Below, one piece after another: positions 63,614 through 64,000 of a DNA stretch of 64,000 nt. Below the pieces are notes generated by a model. That model ran no database searches. It was not told where the DNA came from and saw only the letters and a list, made by a program, of their open reading frames with translations. This DNA comes from Photobacterium marinum. Lineage in GTDB: Bacteria; Pseudomonadota; Gammaproteobacteria; Enterobacterales; Vibrionaceae. Positions within the stretch are counted from its first letter, which is position 1. The number at the start of each line of letters is the position of its first letter. The stretch lies in assembly GCF_000331515.1 (NCBI RefSeq), contig NZ_AMZO01000025.1:1-64000 (forward strand), written 5' to 3'. The position numbers were made by a program, and so were the translations under genes.

Positions 63614-64000
63614 TTATTGCTCCAGAGCTTTCTGGATCTTCTCAAACAAATCTTTAGCCAGATTTTCAAGCTGAGACAATTTTTCCAACTCTGCTCGCAT
63701 CAGAGCCTGACGCTTCTCGTCATACTGGCGGTACTTCAGGAACGGTTCGATCAGGCGAGACGCAACCTGAGGGTTGCTGGCATTCAGCGTAGTCAGGATC
63801 TCTGTCAGGAACTCGTAACCTGAACCGTCTTTAGCATGGAAACGTACCGGGTTATTGGCACAGAAGCTTGCTACCAGGCTACGGGTACGGTTAGGGTTCT
63901 TAATATCAAATGCCGCATGCGACATAGTATTTCGAACATTTTCCAATGCATTCTCTGCCGGGTTAGAGCCTTGCAGTGCAAACCACTTATCCATTACCAG
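63614..64000 (-). CDS. pepN: Aminopeptidase N, C-terminal part
   Basis: The last ~128 codons of PepN (M1 zinc aminopeptidase); the gene continues past the right end of the window. Visible residues belong to the C-terminal helical domain: DKWFALQGSNPAENALENVR, NPNRTRSLVASFC, DGSGYEFLTEIL and NPQVASRLIEPFLKYRQYD, close to E. coli PepN. The catalytic HExxH region is outside the window. Confidence 0.95.
   Translation of the reverse strand: MVMDKWFALQGSNPAENALENVRNTMSHAAFDIKNPNRTRSLVASFCANNPVRFHAKDGSGYEFLTEILTTLNASNPQVASRLIEPFLKYRQYDEKRQALMRAELEKLSQLENLAKDLFEKIQKALEQ

Noticed and set aside
1..64000. CRISPR arrays, tRNA or rRNA genes, integron attC sites
   Set aside because: I looked for regularly spaced repeats, cloverleaf-like gene ends and attC-type GTTRRRY/RYYYAAC pairs and found none that hold up. 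The 25-bp and 23-bp repeats occur only twice each.

Overview
The window is a chromosomal segment of a Vibrionaceae-type gammaproteobacterium (Vibrio, Photobacterium or a close relative). The evidence is gene content and order: uspE-fnr-cco cluster-vpsV/vpsS on the left and matP-lonH-fabA-rmf-uup-rlmKL-zapC-pyrD-gdhB-pepN on the right, with proteins such as FNR nearly identical to enterobacterial and vibrio forms. Two perfect matS-like palindromes (GTGAC-N3-GTCAC) and matP itself place the region in the Ter macrodomain. The species call is inference, because no rRNA is present.

Region 1 (1-14.2 kb), core: uspE, the oxygen sensor fnr with a probable FNR box, and the cbb3 oxidase assembly genes (ccoH, ccoI, ccoS, a TauE/SafE-like protein) and structural genes (ccoNOQP), all leftward. 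An anchored small protein and an SDR oxidoreductase follow. Then comes the FIST sensor/hybrid histidine kinase pair (VpsV/VpsS, NosP-like), which in V. cholerae feeds the LuxU biofilm phosphorelay.

Region 2 (about 14.2-39.7 kb), a genomic island next to or inside the 3' end of the hybrid kinase gene. Its right end carries the mobility module, one leftward operon of overlapping genes: three large tyrosine-recombinase-like proteins (502, 550 and 847 aa), two small proteins and a RecD-type helicase. This layout resembles the Gamma-Mobile-Trio (GMT) islands known as carriers of defence genes. Cargo to the left: an HTH/DUF4258/uracil-DNA-glycosylase-fold operon with twin operators; an XRE repressor facing a winged-helix-like protein plus SF2 helicase operon with twin operators; a RloC/PrrC-like AAA ATPase flanked by perfect 25-bp direct repeats; an HNH protein; and a DUF4365-TPR protein. 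Decayed pieces (an older RecD-helicase 3' end, IS91 and IS66 fragments) show repeated turnover. At the right edge a decayed copy of the kinase receiver domain is split by an intact IS1-family element. A 23-bp exact repeat containing a recombinase-like core (GCAAA-N7-TTTGC) occurs near both edges.

Region 3 (39.7-45.1 kb), small accessory and lineage genes: a three-gene operon of tiny acidic or Cys-rich proteins, a single-domain response regulator, a PilZ protein, a hotdog thioesterase, a PPC/DUF296 protein and a DUF3634-like protein.

Region 4 (45.1-64 kb), core: matP, Lon-like protease, fabA, rmf, a DUF3466 protein with a C-terminal sorting-type tail, uup, a glutaredoxin-like protein, rlmKL, zapC, pyrD, gdhB, a DUF2835 protein and the 3' end of pepN. 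No tRNA, rRNA or CRISPR array was seen.
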